A stretch of 64,000 nucleotides of DNA from NCBI GenBank assembly GCA_034717495.1, contig JAYELL010000091.1, positions 58,756-122,755 on the forward strand, read 5' to 3'. The stretch comes from Chloroflexota bacterium (GTDB lineage Bacteria > Chloroflexota > Anaerolineae > JAAEKA01). Each line of letters opens with the position of its first letter. The first letter of the stretch is position 1. Below are positions 25,178 to 32,589 of this stretch, piece by piece. The position numbers and the translations under genes are program-made. The notes beneath the pieces are model-generated. The model had not been told where the DNA came from. It ran no database searches and saw only the letters and a program-made list of their open reading frames with translations.

Positions 25178-26327
25178 TCTACAATTAACCGGCTACCGGC
25201 GCGAAAACGGGCGCGTTGGTGTTCGCAACTATGTACTGATTATCCCGGTAGATGACATCTCCAACGCTGCCGCCGAAGGTGTAGCCTCCCTCGTCCGGGG
25301 AACCTATGCTCTCACCCACCCCTATGGCCGCCTGCAATTTGGCGAAGACCTGGAATTGACCTTTGATACACTCATTGGCACGGGTCGCAATCCCAACATC
25401 GCCGCTGCTATCGTCATTGGCATTGAACCAGGTTGGACCGAGCGCATTGCCAGCGGCATCGCCGAAACCGGCAAACCAGTGGCCGCCTTCAGCATTGAGC
25501 GCTACGGCGACCTGAAAACCATCGAGATGGCCGCCCGAAAGGCCAAAGAATTGACCCAGAACGCCAGTGAACTGCAACGCGAGCCTATCGAACTGGGCGA
25601 ACTGTGGGTCAGTGCCAAGTGCGGAGAGTCGGACACCACCCTGGGGTTGGCCTCCAACCCCACCGTTGGCCGCGTGCTGGAGCGGATGATCGATGCCGGA
25701 GCCACTGCCATCTTTGGGGAAACGACCGAGGTGACAGGAGCCGAGGATATAATTGAAGACCAATGCATCAACCAGGAAGTGGCTGATGCATTTATGAAAA
25801 CCTTTCAGGATTACCAGGATTTTGTCATTGGTACCGGGGCCAATCTGATGGGCTCCCAACCGACCAGAGGTAACATTCGCGGTGGCTTGACCACCATCGA
25901 AGAAAAAGCTCTGGGCAACGTGGAGAAGATGGGCCGCAATAAGGTAGTGTCAGTGCTCAAGCCGGCCGAAGAGCCACAAGTTCCCGGTCTGCACTTTATG
26001 GACAGCTCCAGCGCTGCCGCCGAAATGGTGACGCTATGCGCAGCGGGCGGGTCGGTGCTCCACCTTTTCACCACAGGCCAGGGCAACATCATCGGCAACC
26101 CCATCATCCCGGTGATGAAGATTTCGGCCAATCCGTTAACGGTCAGCACAATGTCAGAACACATTGATGTTGACATCACCGATCTGCTTCGGCTGGAAAT
26201 GACTTTGGATGAAGCCGCCGACAAGACAATGATCATGATGGCCCGCAACGTCAATGGTCGTTTGACTGCCGCCGAGGCGCTGCGCCACGAGGAATTTGTA
26301 ATTACCAAACTGTATCGCAGCGCATAA
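25170..26327 (+). CDS. suyB: UxaA/SuyB-family large subunit, probable (R)-sulfolactate sulfo-lyase
   Basis: A 385-residue protein of the altronate/galactarate dehydratase family. It begins [17 protein letters not shown], then [27 protein letters not shown] and [13 protein letters not shown] sequence (IVIGIEPGW); later [21 protein letters not shown] and [10 protein letters not shown]. From memory these agree better with SuyB than with UxaA, which usually has a cysteine where VDDIS occurs. The enzyme eliminates sulfite from (R)-sulfolactate to give pyruvate. Overlap with suyA, the upstream exporter and the downstream racemase support this. The call should be tested by phylogeny. Confidence 0.72.
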   Translation: MNNLQLTGYRRENGRVGVRNYVLIIPVDDISNAAAEGVASLVRGTYALTHPYGRLQFGEDLELTFDTLIGTGRNPNIAAAIVIGIEPGWTERIASGIAETGKPVAAFSIERYGDLKTIEMAARKAKELTQNASELQREPIELGELWVSAKCGESDTTLGLASNPTVGRVLERMIDAGATAIFGETTEVTGAEDIIEDQCINQEVADAFMKTFQDYQDFVIGTGANLMGSQPTRGNIRGGLTTIEEKALGNVEKMGRNKVVSVLKPAEEPQVPGLHFMDSSSAAAEMVTLCAAGGSVLHLFTTGQGNIIGNPIIPVMKISANPLTVSTMSEHIDVDITDLLRLEMTLDEAADKTMIMMARNVNGRLTAAEALRHEEFVITKLYRSA

Positions 26328-26352
26328 ACATCTCTGTACCTACATTTCGGAC

Positions 26353-26380
26353 AGCCAGCTGCCATGCCCGGCAGCTGGCT
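26353..26380 (+). other. Strong hairpin between suyB and larA-like gene
   Basis: AGCCAGCTGCC (26353-26363) and GGCAGCTGGCT (26370-26380) form a perfect 11-bp stem around a 6-base loop, 26 bases after the suyB stop. No T-run follows, so it is more likely an mRNA stability or processing element than a terminator. Confidence 0.55.
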
Positions 26381-26431
26381 CAGGTTGTTCACTGCGAAAA
26401 GTGAACGCAAAAACCATTTTGAAGGAGGATT

Positions 26432-27700
26432 GTGGCTCAATACACCTTGCCCTACGGAAAAAGGCATCTTGCCTTTAACTTACCCGACTCGTTGAACATC
26501 ACACTGCTGACCCCTGCAGAGGTGCCTGCTGCTGAAGACCCACGGCAGGAAGTAAACCGGGCGCTGGATAACCCGCTCGGCGGTCGAACCTTAAGGGATT
26601 TTGGCGATGTCAGATCGGTGGCTGTTGCTATAAGCGATAAAACGCGACCTGTGCCGCACGAGTTCTTGTTGCCGCCGCTGCTGGAACGCTTGGAGGAATT
26701 GGGCTTGGCTCCGGAAGCTATCACTCTGTTGATTGCTACCGGCACCCATTCCCCCATGCCGCCGGAGGAATTTGAACGGGTGGTACCTGCTGATATTCTG
26801 GCACGTTACCCGGTCATTTGCCATGATGCCGGCAACCAGAAGCGTTTGGTGCATCTGGGCCAAACGGAACGTGGCACCCCGGTGTGGATCAACAAACATT
26901 TCGCCCGGGCTGATCTGCGTATCGTGGTGGGTAACATTGAGCCTCATCAATTCATGGGATTCTCCGGCGGGGCAAAGAGCGCTGTTATTGGTCTGGGCGG
27001 CGGCGACACAATCAATCACAACCACGCCCTGATGACCGAGCCCCAGGCAAAACTTGGCAGTTTTGACGATAATCCCGCCCGGCAGGATGTCGAAGAGATG
27101 GGGCGTTTAGCAGGTATTCACTTTGCCTTGAATGCTGTTCTCAATAGCCACAAGCGGATAGTGAAAGTCGTCGCCGGAGAACCGACCGCCGTTATGAAAA
27201 GGGGCATTCTCCAGGTTAGAAATCTCTATCAGGTACCTGTACCGGAGTTGTTTGACCTGATGCTTGTCTCGCCGGGGGGGCACCCCAAAGACATCAACAT
27301 CTACCAAACCCAAAAAGGGTTGGCCCACGCCGCTCTGGTGACAAAAGAAGGCGGCACTATTATTTTGGCTGCTGCCTGTCCTGAGGGGAGTGGCAGCGCC
27401 AAGTATGAACAGTGGATGAAGGGCAAAACATCATTTCAAGATGTATTTGAGAGCTTTCAACAGGAAGGGTTCCGTATTGGGCCGCATAAGGCGTTTCAAA
27501 TTGCCCGTGATTCTTCCAGAGTACGTGTTCTTCTGATCTCTGAGATGTCGGATGACTTTGCCCGCGGCCTGTTGCTCAACCCGACCAGCAGCCTGGATGT
27601 AGCCCTCTCGCAATCTTTGGCTGCGCTGCCCCCTGACGCCCGAATTGGCGTTATGCCTTTCGCCAATGCCACCATTCCGATGATTTCAAGGCAGCCCTAG
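26432..27700 (+). CDS. LarA-type nickel-dependent racemase/epimerase
   Basis: A 422-residue LarA-family (DUF2088) protein. GTHSPMPPEEF and PHQFMGFSGGAKSAV are family motifs: the histidines and the lysine of GGAKS correspond to the catalytic acid/base and the lysine that holds the nickel-pincer cofactor in lactate racemase. LarA homologues racemise many 2-hydroxyacids. Sulfoglycolysis yields (S)-sulfolactate whereas SuyAB uses the (R) form, so a racemase here is just what would be needed (inference). GTG 26432 follows GAAGGAGG. The cofactor genes larB, larC and larE are not in this window. Confidence 0.85.
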   Translation: MAQYTLPYGKRHLAFNLPDSLNITLLTPAEVPAAEDPRQEVNRALDNPLGGRTLRDFGDVRSVAVAISDKTRPVPHEFLLPPLLERLEELGLAPEAITLLIATGTHSPMPPEEFERVVPADILARYPVICHDAGNQKRLVHLGQTERGTPVWINKHFARADLRIVVGNIEPHQFMGFSGGAKSAVIGLGGGDTINHNHALMTEPQAKLGSFDDNPARQDVEEMGRLAGIHFALNAVLNSHKRIVKVVAGEPTAVMKRGILQVRNLYQVPVPELFDLMLVSPGGHPKDINIYQTQKGLAHAALVTKEGGTIILAAACPEGSGSAKYEQWMKGKTSFQDVFESFQQEGFRIGPHKAFQIARDSSRVRVLLISEMSDDFARGLLLNPTSSLDVALSQSLAALPPDARIGVMPFANATIPMISRQP

Positions 27701-27824
27701 CAGTCTGTCGGAGAAGTCAGGATTCTGCATAAATCAGGAATGGGCGTAAACTTCGGGAATGAAAAGGAAATTCAGGTAGGCGGACGAACGACCGGATCTA
27801 CCGCAACGTTTACAAGGAAATGGC

Positions 27825-28025
27825 ATGGATAATCTACAAAGTCTGGACCAATTGATATCGCTCAAGGGAAAACACGCTCTGGTCACAGGCGCGGCTGCCG
27901 GAATCGGTAAAGCGATAGCCTACCGACTTGCAGAAGCAGGGGCCCCGTCCTCACTGAGGCAGAAGAGAAGATGGCCCTCGTTTTACGAGCCGTCTGGCAT
28001 GACCGAAGGAGCGGTAAAACAATGA
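27825..28025 (+). pseudogene. Truncated short-chain dehydrogenase fused to an unrelated tail
   Basis: The first about 39 residues (ISLKGKHALVTGAAAGIGKAI, then YRLAEAGA) are the start of an SDR with its TGxxxGIG nucleotide motif. Similarity stops after AEAGA near 27940; the next 27 residues are unrelated and the frame ends at TGA 28023-28025, overlapping the ROK start. SDRs are about 250 residues, so some 210 are missing, including the YxxxK site. This is a second deletion or insertion junction in the locus. The 3' tail may be the end of another lost gene. Confidence 0.75.
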
Positions 28026-28942
28026 TCGTCGGCGTTGATATCGGTGGCACGAAAATCGCCGTGGGTTTGGTAGATGACAAAGGACAAGTACACGCCCGTG
28101 CGGAATGCCCCACTGAGCCGGAGCGGGGCTTCCCCGATGGACTCGAACGCATCGCCGCCCTGACCCGGGGCCTGCCACCGGTGAACGACATCCCGGCACG
28201 GGGAATCGGGATTGGCTGCACCGGCCCGGTGTTCCCTGAGAGCGGCATCATCGGAAATGTGGATTTTCTCCCCGGCTGGGAGAATGCCCCCATCGTCGCC
28301 GAACTCGAGCGTCGCTTTGGCCTCCCCGTTGCGATGGAAAACGACGCCGACGCGGCTGCGCTGGGAGAATGGATGTGGGGCGCAGGCCGCGATGTACGCA
28401 CCTTTCTTTATGTCACCATCAGCACCGGGATCGGCGTCGGGCTGATCGTGGATGGCCAACTCTACCGCGGTGTGGATGGCGCGCACCCGGAAATCGGCCA
28501 TCACGTCATTGACCCCGCAGGCCCAGCCTGTGCCTGCGGGGCGCACGGCTGTTGGGAGAGTCTGGCAAGCGGCTCCGCTATGCAGCGTTGGTTCAGAGAC
28601 AACGCGCCCGCGGAGCACAGCGACATGAACCTGAGCGCCCGCGAGATCTGTACCCGTGCTGATGCCCATGCAAAAGCGACTGTTGCCCGGACAGGGCGTT
28701 ATCTGGGTTTGGGGCTGGCGAACCTGGTCACCCTGTTCACCCCCGAAGTGATCGCCATCGGCGGCGGATTGATGCGCCGCCGCGATTTATTCTGGCCCCA
28801 AATTCAGGAAACTATCCAATCCAGTTGTGGCTTTGTTCCCCGTGAGAAGGTCCGACTCGTCCCGGCAGCCCTGGGAGATGATGTCGGCATCATTGGGGCA
28901 GCCTGCGCATGGACATTACGCTACCGGAGCAACCAACTATGA
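28022..28942 (+). CDS. ROK-family sugar kinase
   Basis: A 306-residue ROK kinase. The N-terminal phosphate loop is VGVDIGGTKIAVGLV; ENDADAAALGE carries the catalytic aspartate region; GAHPEIGHHVI and the zinc site CACGAHGCWE follow. ROK kinases phosphorylate glucose, N-acetylglucosamine, N-acetylmannosamine or related sugars at C6 (C1 or C4 in some cases). The start at 28022 overlaps the truncated upstream frame by 4 bp, and the stop overlaps the SIS gene by 4 bp (ATGA). Confidence 0.92.
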   Translation: MIVGVDIGGTKIAVGLVDDKGQVHARAECPTEPERGFPDGLERIAALTRGLPPVNDIPARGIGIGCTGPVFPESGIIGNVDFLPGWENAPIVAELERRFGLPVAMENDADAAALGEWMWGAGRDVRTFLYVTISTGIGVGLIVDGQLYRGVDGAHPEIGHHVIDPAGPACACGAHGCWESLASGSAMQRWFRDNAPAEHSDMNLSAREICTRADAHAKATVARTGRYLGLGLANLVTLFTPEVIAIGGGLMRRRDLFWPQIQETIQSSCGFVPREKVRLVPAALGDDVGIIGAACAWTLRYRSNQL

Positions 28943-29979
28943 CGAACCTGCTTAAAAACCCCTATGTTCAAGATATACTATTCCAGCCCCAAGCCCTGCG
29001 AGCGACTCTGGACTCATTAGAGAAGACAGCCAGTGTGGGCGATATCCCTTCTCAATTGGCTGCCGGCAAACTGCGCCGGGTAGTACTCACCGGGATGGGA
29101 TCATCGCTCCACGCACTTTATCCGCTGATGCTTACCTTGATCGGGCGCGGGGTTTCTGCGCAGTTCATCGAAACGGCTGAACTGATTCACTACGCACCGC
29201 GGTTGCTTGATCCTCAGACCCTGTTGGTGGTCGTCTCGCAATCTGGCCAGAGTGCCGAAATCCTGCGCCTGCTTGAGCTGAACGCCGGAATCTCCCCGGT
29301 CATTGCTGTTTCCAACAGCCCAGACAGCCCGTTGGCGGAGACTGCCGATGCGCTCATCCTGACTCGCGCTGGCGCGGAACATTCCGTCTCGTGCAAAACG
29401 TACATTACTGCGCTGGCTGTGCTGGCCTGGCTGGGAGATGAGCTCACGGGCCGTTCAGCGCAGGAAACGCTGAACGCTCTGCGGAAAACCCCCGCGTGGG
29501 TAGAGATGTATTTATCAGATTGGCAAACCCATCTTGAAACGCTGACCGGGATACTCGCCCCCATTCAGCGTCTGACCCTCATCGGGCGCGGTCCCTCCCT
29601 GGCAGCAGTAGGGACGGGAGGATTGATCATCAAAGAAGCCGCCCGCTTCCCCGGCGAGGGGATGAGCGGCGCAGCCTTTCGTCACGGCCCGCTGGAGATG
29701 GTCGGTGCATCGCATTTTGTGCTGGTCTATACTGGATTGCCCCGCACCGCGGCGCTCAACCGTCGTTTGGCGGAAGACATCCGCCGGATTGGAGGGCGAG
29801 CCGCGCTGGTGGAACAATCGGCACCCCGAAAAGTGTTTACCCTCCCTCCTGTGCCCGAGGCTGCCCTGCCGCTCCTTGAGATCCTCCCTGCGCAAATGCT
29901 TTCGTTGACTCTGGCACAACTGCGCGGCCACGATGCGGGGAGTTTCACCCACGCACAAAAGGTGACCTCAAGGGAATAA
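28939..29979 (+). CDS. SIS-domain protein (GlmS isomerase-domain/AgaS-like)
   Basis: A 346-residue protein with two SIS domains, like the isomerase half of GlmS: GMGSSLHALYPL, VVVSQSGQSAEILRLL, and EAARFPGEGMSGAAFRHGPLEM in the second domain. No glutaminase domain is present. Such proteins act as phosphosugar isomerases or deaminases (AgaS, FrlB, NagB-II type). Coupled to the ROK kinase, it would convert the phosphorylated (amino)sugar further. It closes the plus-strand sugar locus; a weak hairpin terminator follows at 30011. Confidence 0.88.
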   Translation: MTNLLKNPYVQDILFQPQALRATLDSLEKTASVGDIPSQLAAGKLRRVVLTGMGSSLHALYPLMLTLIGRGVSAQFIETAELIHYAPRLLDPQTLLVVVSQSGQSAEILRLLELNAGISPVIAVSNSPDSPLAETADALILTRAGAEHSVSCKTYITALAVLAWLGDELTGRSAQETLNALRKTPAWVEMYLSDWQTHLETLTGILAPIQRLTLIGRGPSLAAVGTGGLIIKEAARFPGEGMSGAAFRHGPLEMVGASHFVLVYTGLPRTAALNRRLAEDIRRIGGRAALVEQSAPRKVFTLPPVPEAALPLLEILPAQMLSLTLAQLRGHDAGSFTHAQKVTSRE

Positions 29980-30010
29980 CCCCTCAAAGTGATGGAGTTA
30001 TGCCCAAGCT

Positions 30011-30031
30011 AAAGTCGCTCCGCCGACTTTT
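30011..30031 (+). terminator. Weak terminator-like hairpin after the SIS gene
   Basis: AAAGTCG (30011-30017) pairs with CGACTTT (30024-30030) around a 6-base loop. The T-run is short (four T residues, three in the stem). It lies between the last sugar-locus gene and the moxR promoter, a sensible place for termination. Confidence 0.35.
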
Positions 30032-30068
30032 CCACCACTTTCGATACACAATCCCGTCTCTGGAATGC

Positions 30069-30097
30069 TTGTGATGAACATGCTTGGATGCTATAAT
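30069..30097 (+). promoter_or_regulatory. Predicted promoter of the moxR operon
   Basis: TTGTGA (30069-30074), a 17-base spacer and a perfect TATAAT (30092-30097) predict a start near 30104, about 94 bases before the moxR GTG. Confidence 0.7.
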
Positions 30098-30197
30098 GCC
30101 GCAAGCCGTGCGCTGTTTGAACCCCAACGGCCGCGGATGGGTGTATGGAACGACGACAGACCGAAATTGGTGGATTGCGCGTGGAAAGGACCCCCCT

Positions 30198-31133
30198 GTG
30201 ATCCAAGATATTGCTAAAGCGCTGGCCGACAATATCGGCAAGGTGATCATCGGCAAAGACGACGTGGTCGAATTGCTGCTGGTAGCCTTGCTTGCCGACG
30301 GACATGTGCTGCTCGAGGATGTGCCCGGCACCGGCAAAACAACCCTGGCGAAAACGCTGGCGCGCTCTCTCGATCTTTCATTTGCCCGCATCCAATTCAC
30401 GCCAGACCTTCTGCCTTCCGACGTAACTGGTATCAACTTCTACAATCAGAAGTCGCAGGAGTTTGAATTCCGCCCAGGACCTGTGATGAGTCAGGTTGTG
30501 TTAGCCGACGAGATCAACCGGGCTACCCCACGCACCCAATCGGCATTGTTGGAGGCCATGCAGGAACGGCAGATCACCGTGGATCGGGAGACCTACCAAC
30601 TTCCCAATCCTTTCCTGGTACTTGCTACGCAGAATCCCATCGAATTGGAGGGTACCTTTCCCTTGCCTGAGGCCCAGATCGATCGTTTTCTCATGCAGAT
30701 CAGTCTTGGCTACCCCGATGAGGACCAGGAAAACGAGATTCTGATCCGGTATGAACGGGAGGATCCGCTTGAGGCCCTGGAGCCGGTCATGTCCTCCGCT
30801 CAGCTCCTTGACGCCCGGGCCGAGGTGCGCACAGTCCGGGTTGAGGAGTCTGTGCGCACCTATTTGGTCAAGGTCGTCCGGGAAACCCGGGAGCATCCCT
30901 CTGTTGACTTGGGGGTCAGCCCTCGAGGCACGCTGGCTCTCTACCGTGCCTGTCAGGCAATGGCCGCGATACGGGGCCGGGCCTTCGTCCTGCCTGACGA
31001 CGTAAAGGTGTTGGCGCCCTACGTGATGACCCATCGCATTCACATCAGCCCCCGAACGCGGTTGCGCGGTCGTACCCCTGAAGAGGTAATAGCTGAAATT
31101 GCCGACCAGGTGCCGGTGCCGGTTGTGTCCTGA
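30198..31133 (+). CDS. MoxR-family AAA+ ATPase
   Basis: A 311-residue MoxR ATPase. Walker A is GTGKT at 44-48 in EDVPGTGKTTLAK, Walker B is VVLADEINRA, and NPIELEGTFPLPEAQ with the sensor region follows. MoxR proteins are chaperone-like ATPases that help mature partner proteins, often encoded beside DUF58 proteins. GTG 30198 has GGAAAGGA 8 bases upstream; the frame is open back to 30084, but that part lies across the predicted transcription start. Confidence 0.93.
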   Translation: MIQDIAKALADNIGKVIIGKDDVVELLLVALLADGHVLLEDVPGTGKTTLAKTLARSLDLSFARIQFTPDLLPSDVTGINFYNQKSQEFEFRPGPVMSQVVLADEINRATPRTQSALLEAMQERQITVDRETYQLPNPFLVLATQNPIELEGTFPLPEAQIDRFLMQISLGYPDEDQENEILIRYEREDPLEALEPVMSSAQLLDARAEVRTVRVEESVRTYLVKVVRETREHPSVDLGVSPRGTLALYRACQAMAAIRGRAFVLPDDVKVLAPYVMTHRIHISPRTRLRGRTPEEVIAEIADQVPVPVVS

Positions 31134-31137
31134 CTGA

Positions 31138-31205
31138 GGACCACCGACCGCTGACCACCGTCTTCGGGAAGCGGTCCGCCGTCTGTCGTCTGCGGTCTTC
31201 TGAAA
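31138..31205 (+). repeat. GC-rich dispersed repeat copy between moxR and DUF58 gene
   Basis: The 79-base gap is filled by a CCGTC/GGTC-rich sequence. About 38 bases from 31171 match, with about four differences, the reverse complement of 63870-63910 at the right end of the window (shared words GCCGTCTGTCGTC and GTCTTCTG). It stops just before ATG 31213. It is therefore a copy of a dispersed intergenic repeat family, located within an operon. Confidence 0.65.
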
Positions 31206-31212
31206 GCCGTCT

Positions 31213-32589
31213 ATGCCCGAAGAGAGCAACGAAACCCAGGCGCCAATTTCGTCGGCCACGCCCTTTTTGGGAGGGGCGACTGCACCCGCGCGTGCCTATC
31301 CTTCGGCTCGAGGGTTGCGACGGCGTCTGATCGTCGATTCCGAGAAGGAAACCCAGTGGAACGACGCCTGGCTGGCCATGGCGATGATTCTCTTTACGGT
31401 GGGCATCTTCTTGCAGCAAGGCGCTCTGGTCCTCATTGCCGGCCTATTGACCCTGGTGTCCGTTGTTGGTTGGCTTTGGGACCGTTTCGCCTTGACCGGT
31501 GTCGAGTATAGCCGCACTTTTGGCGAGCGGCGGGCGTTTGTGGGCGAGACGATTGATCTTGACCTGTCTGTCGTCAACAAAAAGATCCTTCCGGTGAGCT
31601 GGTTGCGGATCACCGATCGGGTGCCAATGGCACTGTCCCTGGATGGCATCGAGGTGGCTGCAACCGATGTGCAAACCGTGGGCCGCGTCAATCTGGTGTT
31701 TGCCCTGCGCTGGTACCAGCGAGTCAGCAGGCGTTATCATATCCAATGCACCCAGCGGGGTTTCTTTCCGTTTGGTCCGGTGGACCTGGAGGCAGGCGAT
31801 ATTTTCGGGCTGTTCAGCCGCAAACGGCGGATAGGTCGCCGCCAGTGGTTTATTATCTATCCAAAAGTGGAGAGCCTCACCGACCTGGGTTTGCCCCCGA
31901 AAGAACCATTTGGACCCACCAGGGCATCCCGCCAGCTCTTCGATGACCCCATCCGAACAGTCGGCGTGCGAGATTACTATCCCGGCGATGACTTTCGGCG
32001 GATTCACTGGAAAGCTACCGCGCGCCGGCAGAACCTGCAGAGTCGTGTATACGAACCATCGACAGCTCACAATTTGGTTATCATTCTCAACGTGGCAACC
32101 CTTTCCAAGCACTGGCAGGGCTTTATCCCTGAGCGCATGGAACGAGTCGTTAGCGTCTCCGCCTCGATAGCAGCCCATGCCATCGAGGCGCGCTGGCCCG
32201 TGGGTATCATTAGCAACGGTGCCCTGCCCGAGTCAGATCAAGCCATCAAAGTGCTGCCGGGGCGAAGTCCGGGCCAGCTTACCCGAATCATGGAGGCGTT
32301 GGCTGCCGTGTCTGCAGTGGCAACCAAACAGATCGAGGACCTGGTTCGACAGGAGAGTCCCAAGCTGCCGTGGGGCAGTACGTTGATCGTGGTTACGGCG
32401 GTGGTGACCGAGGCTTTGAAGGCAAGTCTTGCTGATCTTCGCCTGGAGGGCAGGCGCATCGTTCTGGTGAGCCTTGAAGAGCTCGATCCTGACGATCCCT
32501 TGCTTGAGGGTATTCTGGTGCGCTCCATTACTGGGGGGCTGCCCGACGGCGATGTGGTCGATCTGCCTGATGGGGAGAAAGCCACATGA
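31213..32589 (+). CDS. DUF58-domain membrane-anchored protein
   Basis: A 458-residue protein with two adjacent N-terminal helices (AWLAMAMILFTVGIFLQ and ALVLIAGLLTLVSVVGWLW), then a beta-rich region, and the DUF58 signature VRDYYPGDDFRRIHWKATAR. The C-terminus resembles a vWA-like fold. DUF58 proteins are typical partners of MoxR ATPases, with an undefined role in envelope or protease assembly. The downstream start overlaps its stop by 4 bp, so the three genes form one operon. Confidence 0.9.
   Translation: MPEESNETQAPISSATPFLGGATAPARAYPSARGLRRRLIVDSEKETQWNDAWLAMAMILFTVGIFLQQGALVLIAGLLTLVSVVGWLWDRFALTGVEYSRTFGERRAFVGETIDLDLSVVNKKILPVSWLRITDRVPMALSLDGIEVAATDVQTVGRVNLVFALRWYQRVSRRYHIQCTQRGFFPFGPVDLEAGDIFGLFSRKRRIGRRQWFIIYPKVESLTDLGLPPKEPFGPTRASRQLFDDPIRTVGVRDYYPGDDFRRIHWKATARRQNLQSRVYEPSTAHNLVIILNVATLSKHWQGFIPERMERVVSVSASIAAHAIEARWPVGIISNGALPESDQAIKVLPGRSPGQLTRIMEALAAVSAVATKQIEDLVRQESPKLPWGSTLIVVTAVVTEALKASLADLRLEGRRIVLVSLEELDPDDPLLEGILVRSITGGLPDGDVVDLPDGEKAT

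Noticed and set aside
24878..26327. Calling the SAF/UxaA pair altronate dehydratase
   Set aside because: Altronate dehydratase is normally one fused chain; the split subunits, the VDDISNAA and FGEDLEL motifs and the exporter and racemase neighbours fit SuyAB better, though this remains testable.
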